Below are positions 20,957 through 29,219 of a stretch of DNA of 38,640 nucleotides, piece after piece. This DNA is from a virus: IMG/VR virus record IMGVR_UViG_3300043435_001117, positions 1 through 38,640 of that record; one strand, 5' to 3'. The notes beneath the pieces are model-generated. The model made no database searches and was not told the DNA's origin. It was given only the letters and a program-made list of their open reading frames with translations. Within the stretch, counting starts at the first letter, position 1. Each line of letters begins with the position of its first letter. The position numbers and the translations under genes were made by a program.

Positions 20957-23217
20957 TGGAATACTCAACTACATCTATAAGACCGAATAGGATTACCGGT
21001 ATTGACGGCAAGAAAGGTGAGGATTATGATTTAGCTTGGGCAAACTATATTGTTAGCAGAATCTTTGATTGGAGGCTAACTTTTTTTAGAACAAAAACTG
21101 ATACCAATTGGATGTTCCTTTTATCGAACTACCAAATGAAGTGGCAGTGGATGTTGGATGAAGATATTGATACATTCCTTAATGACGAAAGTGGACAGCC
21201 TAATGGCAGGGTTCGGTGGCAAGATAATATTATGGCACCTGTGCTTCGGCAGTATGTAGGTAATGCTATCAGAACAAGTTTCGAATACAGAGCAGAACCC
21301 CTAAGCGAGAGTATTCAGCAGAAACGAGATGAAGAAATGAGCAAAATGATGATTATTTCTCAAATTGCTCAGGAAATGGGAGGTATGTTCAAGGATATTC
21401 TTCAAGACCAATTCCCGATTGGAGAAGGACCAGAAGATGCTGAAAGACTATTTGATGGTTATTATTTCGATACCCTTACTCGTGATGTAAACAACTTGAT
21501 TAAGGTTGTTGCTGACAGGAATGATTTAAACGGCAAATTAAAGAAGTGGCTTACTAAGCAATTATGTGCTTCGGGGCTATGTGTTGCATTTAACAAGGAA
21601 CATTTCGGGCACCAAGTATTTGAGGGTTTAGATAGCCGGTATTTCTTTTGGGATGTAAGTGCTCAAAAAGATGACCTAAGCGATTCTATGTATATGGGCC
21701 ATAAAGCGTTTTTAGACCCTACATACATATATGAGAAGTACCCTGATTTGACCTTACTCCAAAGGGAGGATATCGAGAAGATTGCAAGTTATCAGAACAA
21801 TGGCGACCAATTCGACAATGGTTTATGGACAGGCGACCAAACAGGTAGGGTAAGTACCTATTATGCTTTTTGGCGTGATATTGAGGAACACGAATACGGA
21901 GTGGTTAGCGATGAAATGGAGAATGAGTTATTTGTCCGTATCAACTACGAAGGTGGGAAATACGAAGACAAAGACCTCATTGTTGCCACAGACGAAAAGT
22001 ATAAAAAGATTCTCGGACAGGGTTCAGGGAAAAATCGTAAGAACAAAAAGAAGCGGAAATTCAATGCTGATGTAGTTCGGTATTGTGTATTCGTGTACGA
22101 TATTTCAAGCAGTGCATTTGGCGAAGACGATGATATGGCTCCAATTGTTTTGGAATCAGGAATTATGCCTTATCAGGAAACAACGAGTTTAGATCCAAGC
22201 AGTGCAAAATTCCCATATAGCGTCCAAACTTTTGAGTATTGGAATGGAATGGTGGTTAGTCCGTTGGATTCTATGATTGACCCACAGCGAATGATTAACC
22301 GTTTTTGGTCAGCACAGGAGCATCAAGTTAATAGGGCAGTTCCACCTGTTACATTAATTGACAGAGGTATTATTGACGAGGAGGAAGGTGAAGAAGGGCT
22401 TAGAAGGAATATCCGTAATGGCGACCCTGTATTGGTAAATGGCAAATTTGGGTTGAATAATGCTGTTGCGAATATACCTGGAACAAGGCTTGATGGATTT
22501 GAGTATTTAAGTGCAGCGATTGGTCAGGTAAAAAGTGCTGCATTGGCAATTACGGGTGTAAACGAGCAAATGCTTGGAACTGGTAGTTTAGAGTTGGTTA
22601 GAAATAATCAGGCAATGATTAACAGAGGAACACTTATTCAGGAGGATTTCTACTTTAGTTTGGCTGATTGTATGAAGCAAATGTATCAGAGTATTGCTAA
22701 TAGGGGTAGGAAGATATATGCTGATAGTCCACACACTTTGATAAATGCTGTTGGGGACGAAGGTGCTGAGAGAATAAGTTTTACGGCTGATGACCTATTG
22801 GCTGATTTCCGCATTAGTTTACAGCGTAGCGAACCCGAGAAGGAGTTGATTAACCAAGGTAATGTTGTTGCGATGCAGTTGTTGCAAATGGGTATGCTTG
22901 ACGAGAATACTCTTAGCAAGGTACTTAATTTGTGTACTCCGGCAGAGGTTTATAGTGCTGCGAGAAGATACTTGAAAATGAAACAGGAGATTCTGCGTCA
23001 ACAAGAGGAGGCAATGGCAGCACAAGGACAGGCTATGGAGGCACAGGCACAAGAGCAACAGATAACTAATCAGATGCTACAATTAGAGCAAATGGAACGG
23101 GCTGATGCGAATATGGCTGAGAATAGGGATGCTAAGTTATTGGAAACAATGATGAAGTCAGAAGCTCAAATGGCAAGTCGGCAACAACCGAGGCAACAGA
23201 GTAATCAAGTAATGTAA
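20956..23217 (+). CDS. Portal protein
   Basis: 753 residues, the size of crAss-like and P22-type portals. Typical features are an N-terminal wing region with Trp/Tyr-rich helices (MKWQWMLDEDIDTFL, VRWQDNIMAPVLRQYVGNAI), a central stem region with LDSMIDPQRMINRFWSAQEHQVNRA, and a long Gln/Ala/Met-rich C-terminal helix (EEAMAAQGQAMEAQAQEQQ) like a barrel. Portals form the dodecameric vertex through which DNA enters and leaves. Called from size, pattern and position between TerL and the scaffold/MCP pair. Confidence 0.78.
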   Translation: MEYSTTSIRPNRITGIDGKKGEDYDLAWANYIVSRIFDWRLTFFRTKTDTNWMFLLSNYQMKWQWMLDEDIDTFLNDESGQPNGRVRWQDNIMAPVLRQYVGNAIRTSFEYRAEPLSESIQQKRDEEMSKMMIISQIAQEMGGMFKDILQDQFPIGEGPEDAERLFDGYYFDTLTRDVNNLIKVVADRNDLNGKLKKWLTKQLCASGLCVAFNKEHFGHQVFEGLDSRYFFWDVSAQKDDLSDSMYMGHKAFLDPTYIYEKYPDLTLLQREDIEKIASYQNNGDQFDNGLWTGDQTGRVSTYYAFWRDIEEHEYGVVSDEMENELFVRINYEGGKYEDKDLIVATDEKYKKILGQGSGKNRKNKKKRKFNADVVRYCVFVYDISSSAFGEDDDMAPIVLESGIMPYQETTSLDPSSAKFPYSVQTFEYWNGMVVSPLDSMIDPQRMINRFWSAQEHQVNRAVPPVTLIDRGIIDEEEGEEGLRRNIRNGDPVLVNGKFGLNNAVANIPGTRLDGFEYLSAAIGQVKSAALAITGVNEQMLGTGSLELVRNNQAMINRGTLIQEDFYFSLADCMKQMYQSIANRGRKIYADSPHTLINAVGDEGAERISFTADDLLADFRISLQRSEPEKELINQGNVVAMQLLQMGMLDENTLSKVLNLCTPAEVYSAARRYLKMKQEILRQQEEAMAAQGQAMEAQAQEQQITNQMLQLEQMERADANMAENRDAKLLETMMKSEAQMASRQQPRQQSNQVM

Positions 23218-23236
23218 CAATTTAAACTCCACATAT

Positions 23237-23383
23237 ATGATGATGCAACCAAAACCTGCTAAAAAAATGGCACCTGCCAAGAAAATGGCACCTGCCAAGA
23301 AAAGTTCTCCTGCTAAAAAAGCGGTTCCTGCGAAGGGTATGGCAACTGCAAAGAAAGCAATGATGAAGTACAAAAAGTATTAA
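23237..23383 (+). CDS. 48-aa Lys/Ala/Pro repeat protein, histone-tail-like
   Basis: Starts at ATG 23237 (three ATGs in a row), ends TAA 23381-23383. The body is a repeat of PAKK units: KPAKKMAPAKKMAPAKK, SPAKKAVPAKG, then KKAMMKYKKY. Two units are an exact 18-bp tandem duplication (23264-23281 and 23282-23299). It resembles histone H1 and bacterial HU-tail repeats, so it should bind DNA or RNA without fixed structure. Lying between portal and scaffold and before a terminator, it is probably co-expressed with the portal and may be packaged. Confidence 0.7.
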   Translation: MMMQPKPAKKMAPAKKMAPAKKSSPAKKAVPAKGMATAKKAMMKYKKY

Positions 23384-23411
23384 CTTTGCTTTTACACTTC
23401 AAACGAGAGAG

Positions 23412-23450
23412 TGTCCGAGGGAATCAGCATCCCTCGGACATTTGTTTTTA
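23412..23450 (+). terminator. Intrinsic terminator after the portal unit
   Basis: TGTCCGAGGGA (23412-23422) and TCCCTCGGACA (23430-23440) form an 11-bp perfect stem with a 7-base loop, followed by TTTGTTTTT. It separates the portal unit from the scaffold/capsid unit, which has its own promoter. Confidence 0.9.
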
Positions 23451-23483
23451 TTTCAATTGTATATTTTTCTGTCCGTACAATTT

Positions 23484-23515
23484 TTTGTACGATAATTAGG
23501 AATTTTATATCTTTG
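23484..23515 (+). promoter_or_regulatory. Bacteroidetes-type promoter for scaffold and capsid genes
   Basis: TTTG (23484-23487), 20 bp, TATCTTTG (23508-23515): full consensus, 20 bases before ATG 23536 and just after a terminator. It should give independent high expression of scaffold and MCP. Confidence 0.85.
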
Positions 23516-23535
23516 TCTAAAATAATGGACAAAGT

Positions 23536-24684
23536 ATGTCAGAACAACAAGCACTTTTAACCCCTGAACAAGAAGTAGAAATCAGGGAGGCAATGGAATT
23601 AGACCCCGTTCTAAACCATTTATCACCGGTAGAATATGCCAAAGCAAAAGGTTATTTAACCGAAGTAGAGGATACTCCCAGACAACAAGCACCTGTTGAA
23701 ACACCGGTAACTCCCGAAAATACCGAAACACCTGTAATCGAGGCTGAGGTAGAATTTGAGGAGGAACAGGATGAAGAAGAAGAAGTAAGCGTATTTCAAA
23801 CCAAGAAAGGTACTAAAGTAAATTTCAAGGATGAAAGCGAAGCCAAAGGTTATATCAAGGACAAATTAGGAATTGATGTAAATACCCCTGCTGGATATGC
23901 AAAATTGGTTGAGGCTTTTAACAAGCAAAGAACCAATGCACAGAAGGCAACAGAACTCGAAAAATACAAGGAAGATATAGAAACAGCATTTGCCGAAATG
24001 CCTCCTGAAATCGTTAAGGCTATCGAAGCCTATAACAATGGCAGTGATTGGAAACAAGCAATTATGTCTGCTCCTGGATTGAAACTTGATTTTAATAAAG
24101 ACTTGGAAAGTCAGGACAGATGGGCATTAATCGAAGCCTATGCACCAGATGAATTGACTCAAGAGGAATTTGAAGATGATCCAAATTCTAAAGAGGTCTT
24201 ACGCTTGTTAAGGGTTGCTGAAAAGGCTTTCCGACTTGACAAACAACAGAATGACCGGCAGGTTGCTGAGGCAAAGCGTGTTCAAACCGAAAGAGAAAAA
24301 TCTTTCAAGAATTCCGCACTCAGTTCACTCGAACAGGTCAAGGCTGACTTCCCTGGTATTGACGACAAAGAGTTGAAGAAACTCGAAAAAGTCTTAACAG
24401 GTGGCAGTTTAGGTTCTGAGTTTTTCAACAAGGATGGTACTTATCGGGTAGATGCCGCCAAAAAACTTGCATTGATTCAGTATGCTCCCACAGAAATCGA
24501 AAGATTGAGCAAAAAACTTACGAAGTTACAGCAGAAGAACAAAGAACTTTCTGACCAACTTGCAGGGGTTGTTAGCCGAGGGAGAGATACCGTTGCAGAT
24601 GAAAAAGGTGGAGATAGTTCTATGAAATCCAATGAGCAAAGCATAGTACCAGATTGGCTTCGAACTAACACTCACAAAATTTAA
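23536..24684 (+). CDS. Scaffolding-like protein
   Basis: 382 residues, acidic and helical, immediately upstream of the MCP, where phage scaffolds sit. Residues 50-85 are Pro/Thr/Glu-rich and disordered with a Glu/Asp run (EEEQDEEEEV). Coiled coils follow in the middle (VAEKAFRLDKQQNDRQVAEAKR) and near the end (EIERLSKKLTKLQQKNKELSDQL). The last residues are a basic/aromatic tip (DWLRTNTHKI), like capsid-binding ends of known scaffolds. An ATG at 23525 opens only a short out-of-frame ORF. Assembly role inferred from position and style. Confidence 0.72.
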   Translation: MSEQQALLTPEQEVEIREAMELDPVLNHLSPVEYAKAKGYLTEVEDTPRQQAPVETPVTPENTETPVIEAEVEFEEEQDEEEEVSVFQTKKGTKVNFKDESEAKGYIKDKLGIDVNTPAGYAKLVEAFNKQRTNAQKATELEKYKEDIETAFAEMPPEIVKAIEAYNNGSDWKQAIMSAPGLKLDFNKDLESQDRWALIEAYAPDELTQEEFEDDPNSKEVLRLLRVAEKAFRLDKQQNDRQVAEAKRVQTEREKSFKNSALSSLEQVKADFPGIDDKELKKLEKVLTGGSLGSEFFNKDGTYRVDAAKKLALIQYAPTEIERLSKKLTKLQQKNKELSDQLAGVVSRGRDTVADEKGGDSSMKSNEQSIVPDWLRTNTHKI

Positions 24685-24697
24685 TTCTTAAAAAGAA

Positions 24698-25939
24698 ATG
24701 GCAAGTACACAATACACCCCGCCTAATGCAGCGTATAATAATAACGCAGCAAACCCCCTTGGTTCCTTTTGGGGAGGTCTAACAGGCCAACAACAAGCAA
24801 TCCTCGAAAGAGAGATTTACACTTCGATTGTAGATTCTGCCCCACAGCAGTTTTACGATTTGAAATTACTTATGGACAAATCACCTATCACTAAGACAAG
24901 TGATGAACACGAGTGGTTTGAAGCTCCTTATGACCGTTATGGTCTTCCTGTAAATGCCGTAAGTGCAACTGTTACATGGCCAACTACTCAGAATGTAACC
25001 CTTGTTACTTCTGACAATGTTACCTTGAACATGGTATTGACTTACCCTAACAACAAGCAAGGAACTGTAACTGCTAAAGCCGGTAATGTTATTACCGTTA
25101 CTCCAATGCAGAACGACAGCCTTCCTGGTATTGCAGCAGGTGATGTTCTTACCTTTGCTTCTCAAATCGAGGGTGATAGTGCTACCAACATCAGCAACTA
25201 CTACCGTTTGAACCTTCAGCGTAAATACAATTACATTTATCTGTTAGCGATTGGTATGCGTTATGGTTTTGTTGAATTGTTGAAATACAAGTCAAACAAC
25301 TACCTGCCTACTTTCCTTGCAGACGAGCGTGATAGAATGTTGAAAAACTTCCGTATCTCTATGTCCAACCAATTGTGGATGGGTAAAAAAGGTATGATGT
25401 TCTTGGCTGACGGAACTCCCGTTAAAATGATGGGTGGTATCTTGAACGAAATGTTGGCTGCTGGTAGTCCGAACATTCAAACTCCTATTTCTTCTTTTGG
25501 AGATGCCGTTGAATCAGCGTTGCTGAACACAATGGGTGGTCCACTTGGAGAAGAGAAGTTCTTGTTTGCTACTCCTACTCGTATCCTTCAATTGTCTAAG
25601 CAGTTTAAGTCTGCCTTGACTCGTTACACTCCAAACGACATGGTTGCTAAATTGAACCTGAACATGATTGACATCGGTTCAGCAAAAGCAGTTTTAGTAC
25701 CTAATTTGCGTTTTGAGGACAGAGCAAGTTTCCCTGCTGCATGGCAAAATTATGCCTTCGTATTGCAGAAAGAGAAAATCAAAACTGTTAAATTGTTAGG
25801 CTATGATGCTACTTGGACAATCAATCCTCGTAACAACGGTGGTCCATCTTTGAACAACTTCTATGAGTTCGGAATGAGTTCTTCTTTGGGCTTACAGTTT
25901 GAGGCTCCACAGTATTCTTCATTGATTACAATTCAGTAA
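24698..25939 (+). CDS. Major capsid protein (HK97-fold type)
   Basis: 413 residues with the layout of an HK97-type MCP: a helical N-arm (GLTGQQQAILEREIYTSIVD), an E-loop/inserted beta region at about residues 85-165 (TVTAKAGNVITVTPMQND, AGDVLTFASQIEG), a long spine helix region (LPTFLADERDRMLKNFRISM) and a closing P/A domain with FEDRASFPAAWQNYAFVLQK. Position after the scaffold, own promoter, and a hairpin after the gene fit the most abundant late protein. No HK97-type cross-link residues can be inferred. Confidence 0.8.
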   Translation: MASTQYTPPNAAYNNNAANPLGSFWGGLTGQQQAILEREIYTSIVDSAPQQFYDLKLLMDKSPITKTSDEHEWFEAPYDRYGLPVNAVSATVTWPTTQNVTLVTSDNVTLNMVLTYPNNKQGTVTAKAGNVITVTPMQNDSLPGIAAGDVLTFASQIEGDSATNISNYYRLNLQRKYNYIYLLAIGMRYGFVELLKYKSNNYLPTFLADERDRMLKNFRISMSNQLWMGKKGMMFLADGTPVKMMGGILNEMLAAGSPNIQTPISSFGDAVESALLNTMGGPLGEEKFLFATPTRILQLSKQFKSALTRYTPNDMVAKLNLNMIDIGSAKAVLVPNLRFEDRASFPAAWQNYAFVLQKEKIKTVKLLGYDATWTINPRNNGGPSLNNFYEFGMSSSLGLQFEAPQYSSLITIQ

Positions 25940-25951
25940 TTTCTTTGTATC

Positions 25952-25999
25952 ATCGGTAAGGTTCAGGGAGGGCATTAAAATCCTCCCTGAATTTCCGAT
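25952..25999 (+). terminator. Long hairpin after the capsid gene (partial terminator?)
   Basis: TTCAGGGAGG (25962-25971) pairs with CCTCCCTGAA (25982-25991), 10 bp, inside an outer ATCGG/CCGAT pair. There is no T-run, so full termination is doubtful. It may reduce read-through or protect the capsid mRNA 3' end. Confidence 0.6.
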
Positions 26000-26026
26000 A
26001 CAACTTATCACATTACATAAATTAAA

Positions 26027-26911
26027 ATGGGACAGAACAATCAGCCGAAACACGGCACAAACGCTGGAAATAACAGCGATAAAAGCCAAGCAGAATTACC
26101 TTTGACAGAGAAGGAGATTCACGACAATTCATTTACAGGTCAAATCGTTATCAATGATAAAGATGGCAAACCTGTTACTATTACCCTCGAACAACTCCGA
26201 CAGATTCAGGAAAGCCTTGGTCCGAGAGTTATTCAAGTTGCAGAACAACATAATCGTGTTGCAGAGAAAACTACTGAAAGTACCAATCCTGAGTTACAAT
26301 ATCGGGTTGAGGATTACCTTGATGAACCCGTAGTATTCTTTTCTTTGCGTAGAGAGTTTATTGATTATGGTTGTTTCGACCACAAAACAGGACGATACCA
26401 CATTCCTCCTTTTAGGGATGAAGGCAAGAATAAAAACGAGAACGGTGAATATCCGGTAAAGCCAATTCACTTCAGATTCTCCTATGCCGAGAAGGTTGCC
26501 AATTACAAATTAGGGGAGTTTAACGACATTCCTTTCTGTACTTATTTCTGTAAGAATCAGAAGGAGTTGGATTACTTGTTGAACCATCCGAAATTAGGAA
26601 TTGAGTTCTTCCGTGCGAAAAATGAGATTACCACCACAGATACCATTCGTGGCAGAGCTTTAGCAGATGCAGCCAACGAGGTTGATGTATTGCGGAATGA
26701 TAGCGTAATTGAGAGGTTGCAAAACTTAGGCAAGGAGGTATCTACCGATATGGGTCAGAATAGAAATCAGTTGATTGCTGTTTTGGCTGACGAAAGATTG
26801 AAGCAAGAAGATAAGATTATGGCTAACAACGCAATGCTTAGTAGCGATGGAAAGCGTAAGGCTATCTTCGAAATGGGTTCTAACAAACCTGCGGTACACG
26901 AGAGAGTATAA
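26027..26911 (+). CDS. Virion-module protein after MCP, 294 aa
   Basis: A disordered N-terminus (MGQNNQPKHGTNAGNNSDK), then a mixed domain with a strand pair (FTGQIVINDKDGKPVTIT), a Cys/Tyr-rich middle (DIPFCTYFCKNQKELDYLL) and a helical C-terminal half (GRALADAANEVDVLRNDSVI, RLKQEDKIMANNAML). Located between MCP and ring-type genes. A neck or capsid-vertex protein is possible; unrecognised. Confidence 0.6.
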   Translation: MGQNNQPKHGTNAGNNSDKSQAELPLTEKEIHDNSFTGQIVINDKDGKPVTITLEQLRQIQESLGPRVIQVAEQHNRVAEKTTESTNPELQYRVEDYLDEPVVFFSLRREFIDYGCFDHKTGRYHIPPFRDEGKNKNENGEYPVKPIHFRFSYAEKVANYKLGEFNDIPFCTYFCKNQKELDYLLNHPKLGIEFFRAKNEITTTDTIRGRALADAANEVDVLRNDSVIERLQNLGKEVSTDMGQNRNQLIAVLADERLKQEDKIMANNAMLSSDGKRKAIFEMGSNKPAVHERV

Positions 26912-26919
26912 ACTAAACT

Positions 26920-27795
26920 ATGATACAGGTACAGACCATTATAGACAGGATGAAGTCGGCTTTAGATGCTGAGGGTAGTGATTACTACAATTTCGGCAGG
27001 GATTTTAAGCCAGCAATCAACTATGCTTTAGAGTGGTCTGTATCTGTTATTACTCCTTACCTTGGTCAAAAAAAGTTCTCCGAAGAACTATTTCGGGAAT
27101 TGACTTTCAGTAAAATTTGGCAGACAAGTGAGTACAGCAGGGTGAATATCAATCCGGCAGACCTGAACAATAGGGATATTTGGACAATTCTTGCTATTTA
27201 CCCTAAGCCTTATGTAGTTGTTGAAAGTGCTTCTGATTTAATTCCTAATCTTCCAGGTACTTACTACAACGAGATTCAGCCTTATTTGAATCAGCAGGTT
27301 TTTAATGCACCTATTGTTACACAGGCTTGGAACGCCACAGGATTAACTACATTACTTCCACACGAAGGTACATTCAGACCTGAATTAAGTTTCCTTAGAA
27401 GTGATAAAAGTTGCCGTAGAGAGAACCTTGAAAGGTATGCAACTAATAAAGGAAACCCATTTGCACCGGGTAATATTTCCTACAATGACGATGTTACCGA
27501 ATATGTTTATGTAAGTTACATTGATTATACTTCGGTTTATGGAGGTTACAAACTGACTATTCCCAGAGAATTAGAAATTGCACCCTATATTCCCAATGAA
27601 TTAGTTGCTGTTTTCTACATTCATACTCCTGCTGAGGTAGTTTTAGCAACCGATACTATTCCATTTCCTGCAATTATGATGAATGTTTTAGTTTCTAAGG
27701 CATTGAATTATATCAGTATTAAGCAGAATAACGGCACGAATTTGAGGGGCACAACGGATCAAGAATTACTTTCATTACTTGGGGCAGTAGAGTAA
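26920..27795 (+). CDS. Head-tail neck (ring-type) protein
   Basis: 291 residues. Opens MIQVQTIIDRMKSALDAEGS with an adaptor-like helix, then a Tyr/Pro-rich beta domain (NRDIWTILAIYPKPYVVVES, YVSYIDYTSVYGGYKLTIP) and a closing helix (IMMNVLVSKALNYISIKQ). Its style and place after MCP resemble ring/neck proteins of crAss-like phages, which stack below the portal. Homology not tested. Confidence 0.55.
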   Translation: MIQVQTIIDRMKSALDAEGSDYYNFGRDFKPAINYALEWSVSVITPYLGQKKFSEELFRELTFSKIWQTSEYSRVNINPADLNNRDIWTILAIYPKPYVVVESASDLIPNLPGTYYNEIQPYLNQQVFNAPIVTQAWNATGLTTLLPHEGTFRPELSFLRSDKSCRRENLERYATNKGNPFAPGNISYNDDVTEYVYVSYIDYTSVYGGYKLTIPRELEIAPYIPNELVAVFYIHTPAEVVLATDTIPFPAIMMNVLVSKALNYISIKQNNGTNLRGTTDQELLSLLGAVE

Positions 27796-27801
27796 CAGAT
27801 T

Positions 27802-28092
27802 ATGGCACAGAATCCAAAGCAAGGCATTTTGAAGCGTGTAGGCGTAAGTGGTTTTAACAAGCCTAAGCGTACACCAAGTCATCCAACCAAAAGCCATGTA
27901 GTTGTGGCGAAAGAAGGTGAAAAAGTAAAAACTGTTCGTTTTGGGCAACAAGGAGTAACAGGTGCTGGAAAGAACCCGAAAACTCCTGCTGAAAAAGCAA
28001 GAAAAAAGAGTTACTATGCGAGGCATAATGCCCAAGACCCCAATCCAAGTAAATTATCTGCTCGGTACTGGTCGCACAAGGTCAAGTGGTGA
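27802..28092 (+). CDS. Small basic conserved phage protein, 96 aa
   Basis: Strongly basic. Motifs: GFNKPKRTPSHPTKSHVVVA, VKTVRFGQQGVTGAGKNP and AEKARKKSYYARHNAQDPNP, ending ARYWSHKVKW. I recall this RFGQQGV...KARxxSxxARH pattern from small proteins shared by many phages (perhaps the DUF6321 family). Role unproven; location argues for a virion or DNA-binding part. Starts six bases after the ring-type gene. Confidence 0.75.
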   Translation: MAQNPKQGILKRVGVSGFNKPKRTPSHPTKSHVVVAKEGEKVKTVRFGQQGVTGAGKNPKTPAEKARKKSYYARHNAQDPNPSKLSARYWSHKVKW

Positions 28093-28107
28093 TAAAAAAA
28101 ATCTTCT

Positions 28108-28115
28108 TATATTTG
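28108..28115 (+). promoter_or_regulatory. Possible weak promoter for the exported-protein pair
   Basis: TATATTTG fits the -7 consensus TAnnTTTG, 34 bases before ATG 28150, but no TTTG lies 19-22 bases upstream. It could be a weak or activator-dependent promoter. Confidence 0.4.
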
Positions 28116-28149
28116 TATTCACAAAGTTCAACTAAAACATATTTCAAAC

Positions 28150-28629
28150 ATGAAAAAAATTCTTTTCCTCCTTTTGACAGCAGTGTTGCTGTTTGCCTGT
28201 GAGCCTTCTACGGCTACTGCACAAAGAACAATTACCTATGAAGTTACCAATGGTTACTTTTTGGTAAAATCAGGAACAACTAAACTGGTAACTTTATCAG
28301 TATTAGACGCAAAAGTCGATACGGTTCAAAGACCTTTGACTTCTTATGATTATACAACTTTGCGATTCACCGGAAATGGTACATTTATAAATTTGCGATA
28401 TTCTCCAACCAATGATACTATTTCAGGTCGTACTGCGGTTCAGGCTCGCAATATTATGAATCAGACTATTAATGCTGCGAAAGGAAATTATCTTGGTGCA
28501 TATAAGAAATCCGAGTTAATTGCCCCTGATACTGCTTTTACAGGTAATTACTACTACGATACCGACACTGCTACTTTTAGATTCAAGAGAGCAACAGGTG
28601 GGTTCCAAAGTATTCAACCTAAGTTTTAA
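28150..28629 (+). CDS. Exported protein A of a tandem pair (possible lipoprotein)
   Basis: 159 residues. A classic signal sequence: MKK, a hydrophobic core (ILFLLLTAVLLFAC) and either a lipobox-like LFAC (Cys17) or an SPase I site at ATAQ. The mature part is beta-rich with SGRTAVQARNIMNQ, KGNYLG, PDT...YYYDTDTATFR and GGFQSIQPK. It is paralogous to the next gene, most clearly in the C-terminal 70 residues. It probably goes to the periplasm or surface of the infected cell. A virion role is possible but signal peptides on virion proteins are unusual. Confidence 0.7.
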   Translation: MKKILFLLLTAVLLFACEPSTATAQRTITYEVTNGYFLVKSGTTKLVTLSVLDAKVDTVQRPLTSYDYTTLRFTGNGTFINLRYSPTNDTISGRTAVQARNIMNQTINAAKGNYLGAYKKSELIAPDTAFTGNYYYDTDTATFRFKRATGGFQSIQPKF

Positions 28630-28639
28630 TTAACCAACC

Positions 28640-29119
28640 ATGAAAAAACTTCTGTTTTTATCAATATTGCTTGTTTGCGTAGTTTCTGCGAAGGCACAGT
28701 CGTATAACATTCTTAGTTGGGAGTTCAAAAACGACATAATGTTGTTGAAGAGAAGTGGGAATAACCGAGTGTTTTTCAAAAGCAACATAATGAACACTTA
28801 TTTTGGGCCTTGTTACTTAACTTCTATATGTGTATATAATGATAGGGCTTTAACCAATTTGTCATATGCGAGAATTGACTATTCTCCACTAAATCCTAAC
28901 AGGGATACTATAATCGGATACACAAGAGACCAAGCTATTGACTTGTTAAATCAATCTGTAAATGCCAAAAAAGGTAACTATTTGGGTAATTATCAGAAAA
29001 TAGGATTATTTGTTCCTGACACCTCAACAGTTGGTTATTACTACTATGATAAAGACAGTGCATTGTTCAGAGTAAGGACAGAAGCATCTGGCTGGCAGAG
29101 TTTACAGCCTAAGAATTAA
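28640..29119 (+). CDS. Exported protein B of a tandem pair
   Basis: 159 residues. Signal sequence MKKLLFLSILLVCVVSAKAQ with an SPase I-type AKA-Q site. Same plan as protein A: GYTRDQAIDLLNQSVN, KKGNYLG, PDTSTVGYYYYDKDSALFR, GWQSLQPK. About half the C-terminal 70 positions are identical to A, while the N-terminal domains differ much more, so the copies have diverged in the probable recognition part. It starts 10 bases after A and is followed by a strong terminator. Confidence 0.75.
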   Translation: MKKLLFLSILLVCVVSAKAQSYNILSWEFKNDIMLLKRSGNNRVFFKSNIMNTYFGPCYLTSICVYNDRALTNLSYARIDYSPLNPNRDTIIGYTRDQAIDLLNQSVNAKKGNYLGNYQKIGLFVPDTSTVGYYYYDKDSALFRVRTEASGWQSLQPKN

Positions 29120-29146
29120 GGGTTAATTAGCGTTGCCTTTTGACAG

Positions 29147-29180
29147 AGCCCGGAGGATTGATGACCTTCGGGCTTTTTTT
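29147..29180 (+). terminator. Intrinsic terminator after the exported-protein pair
   Basis: AGCCCGGAGG (29147-29156) pairs with CCTTCGGGCT (29165-29174), 10 bp with one G-T, followed by seven T. It closes the unit before the 29182 promoter. Confidence 0.92.
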
Positions 29181-29181
29181 A

Positions 29182-29215
29182 TTTGTCCTATTTAATATAC
29201 AATTTCGTATCTTTG
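29182..29215 (+). promoter_or_regulatory. Bacteroidetes-type promoter of the neck-gene unit
   Basis: TTTG (29182-29185), 22 bp, TATCTTTG (29208-29215). The spacer is 1-2 bp longer than the usual. The start codon at 29220 is only four bases after the -7 box, so the transcript would begin at or next to the ATG. Confidence 0.7.
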
Positions 29216-29219
29216 GGGT

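Noticed and set aside
23381-23388. Plus-strand TAACTTTG overlapping a stop codon
   Set aside because: No upstream TTTG at proper distance, and a terminator follows at once.
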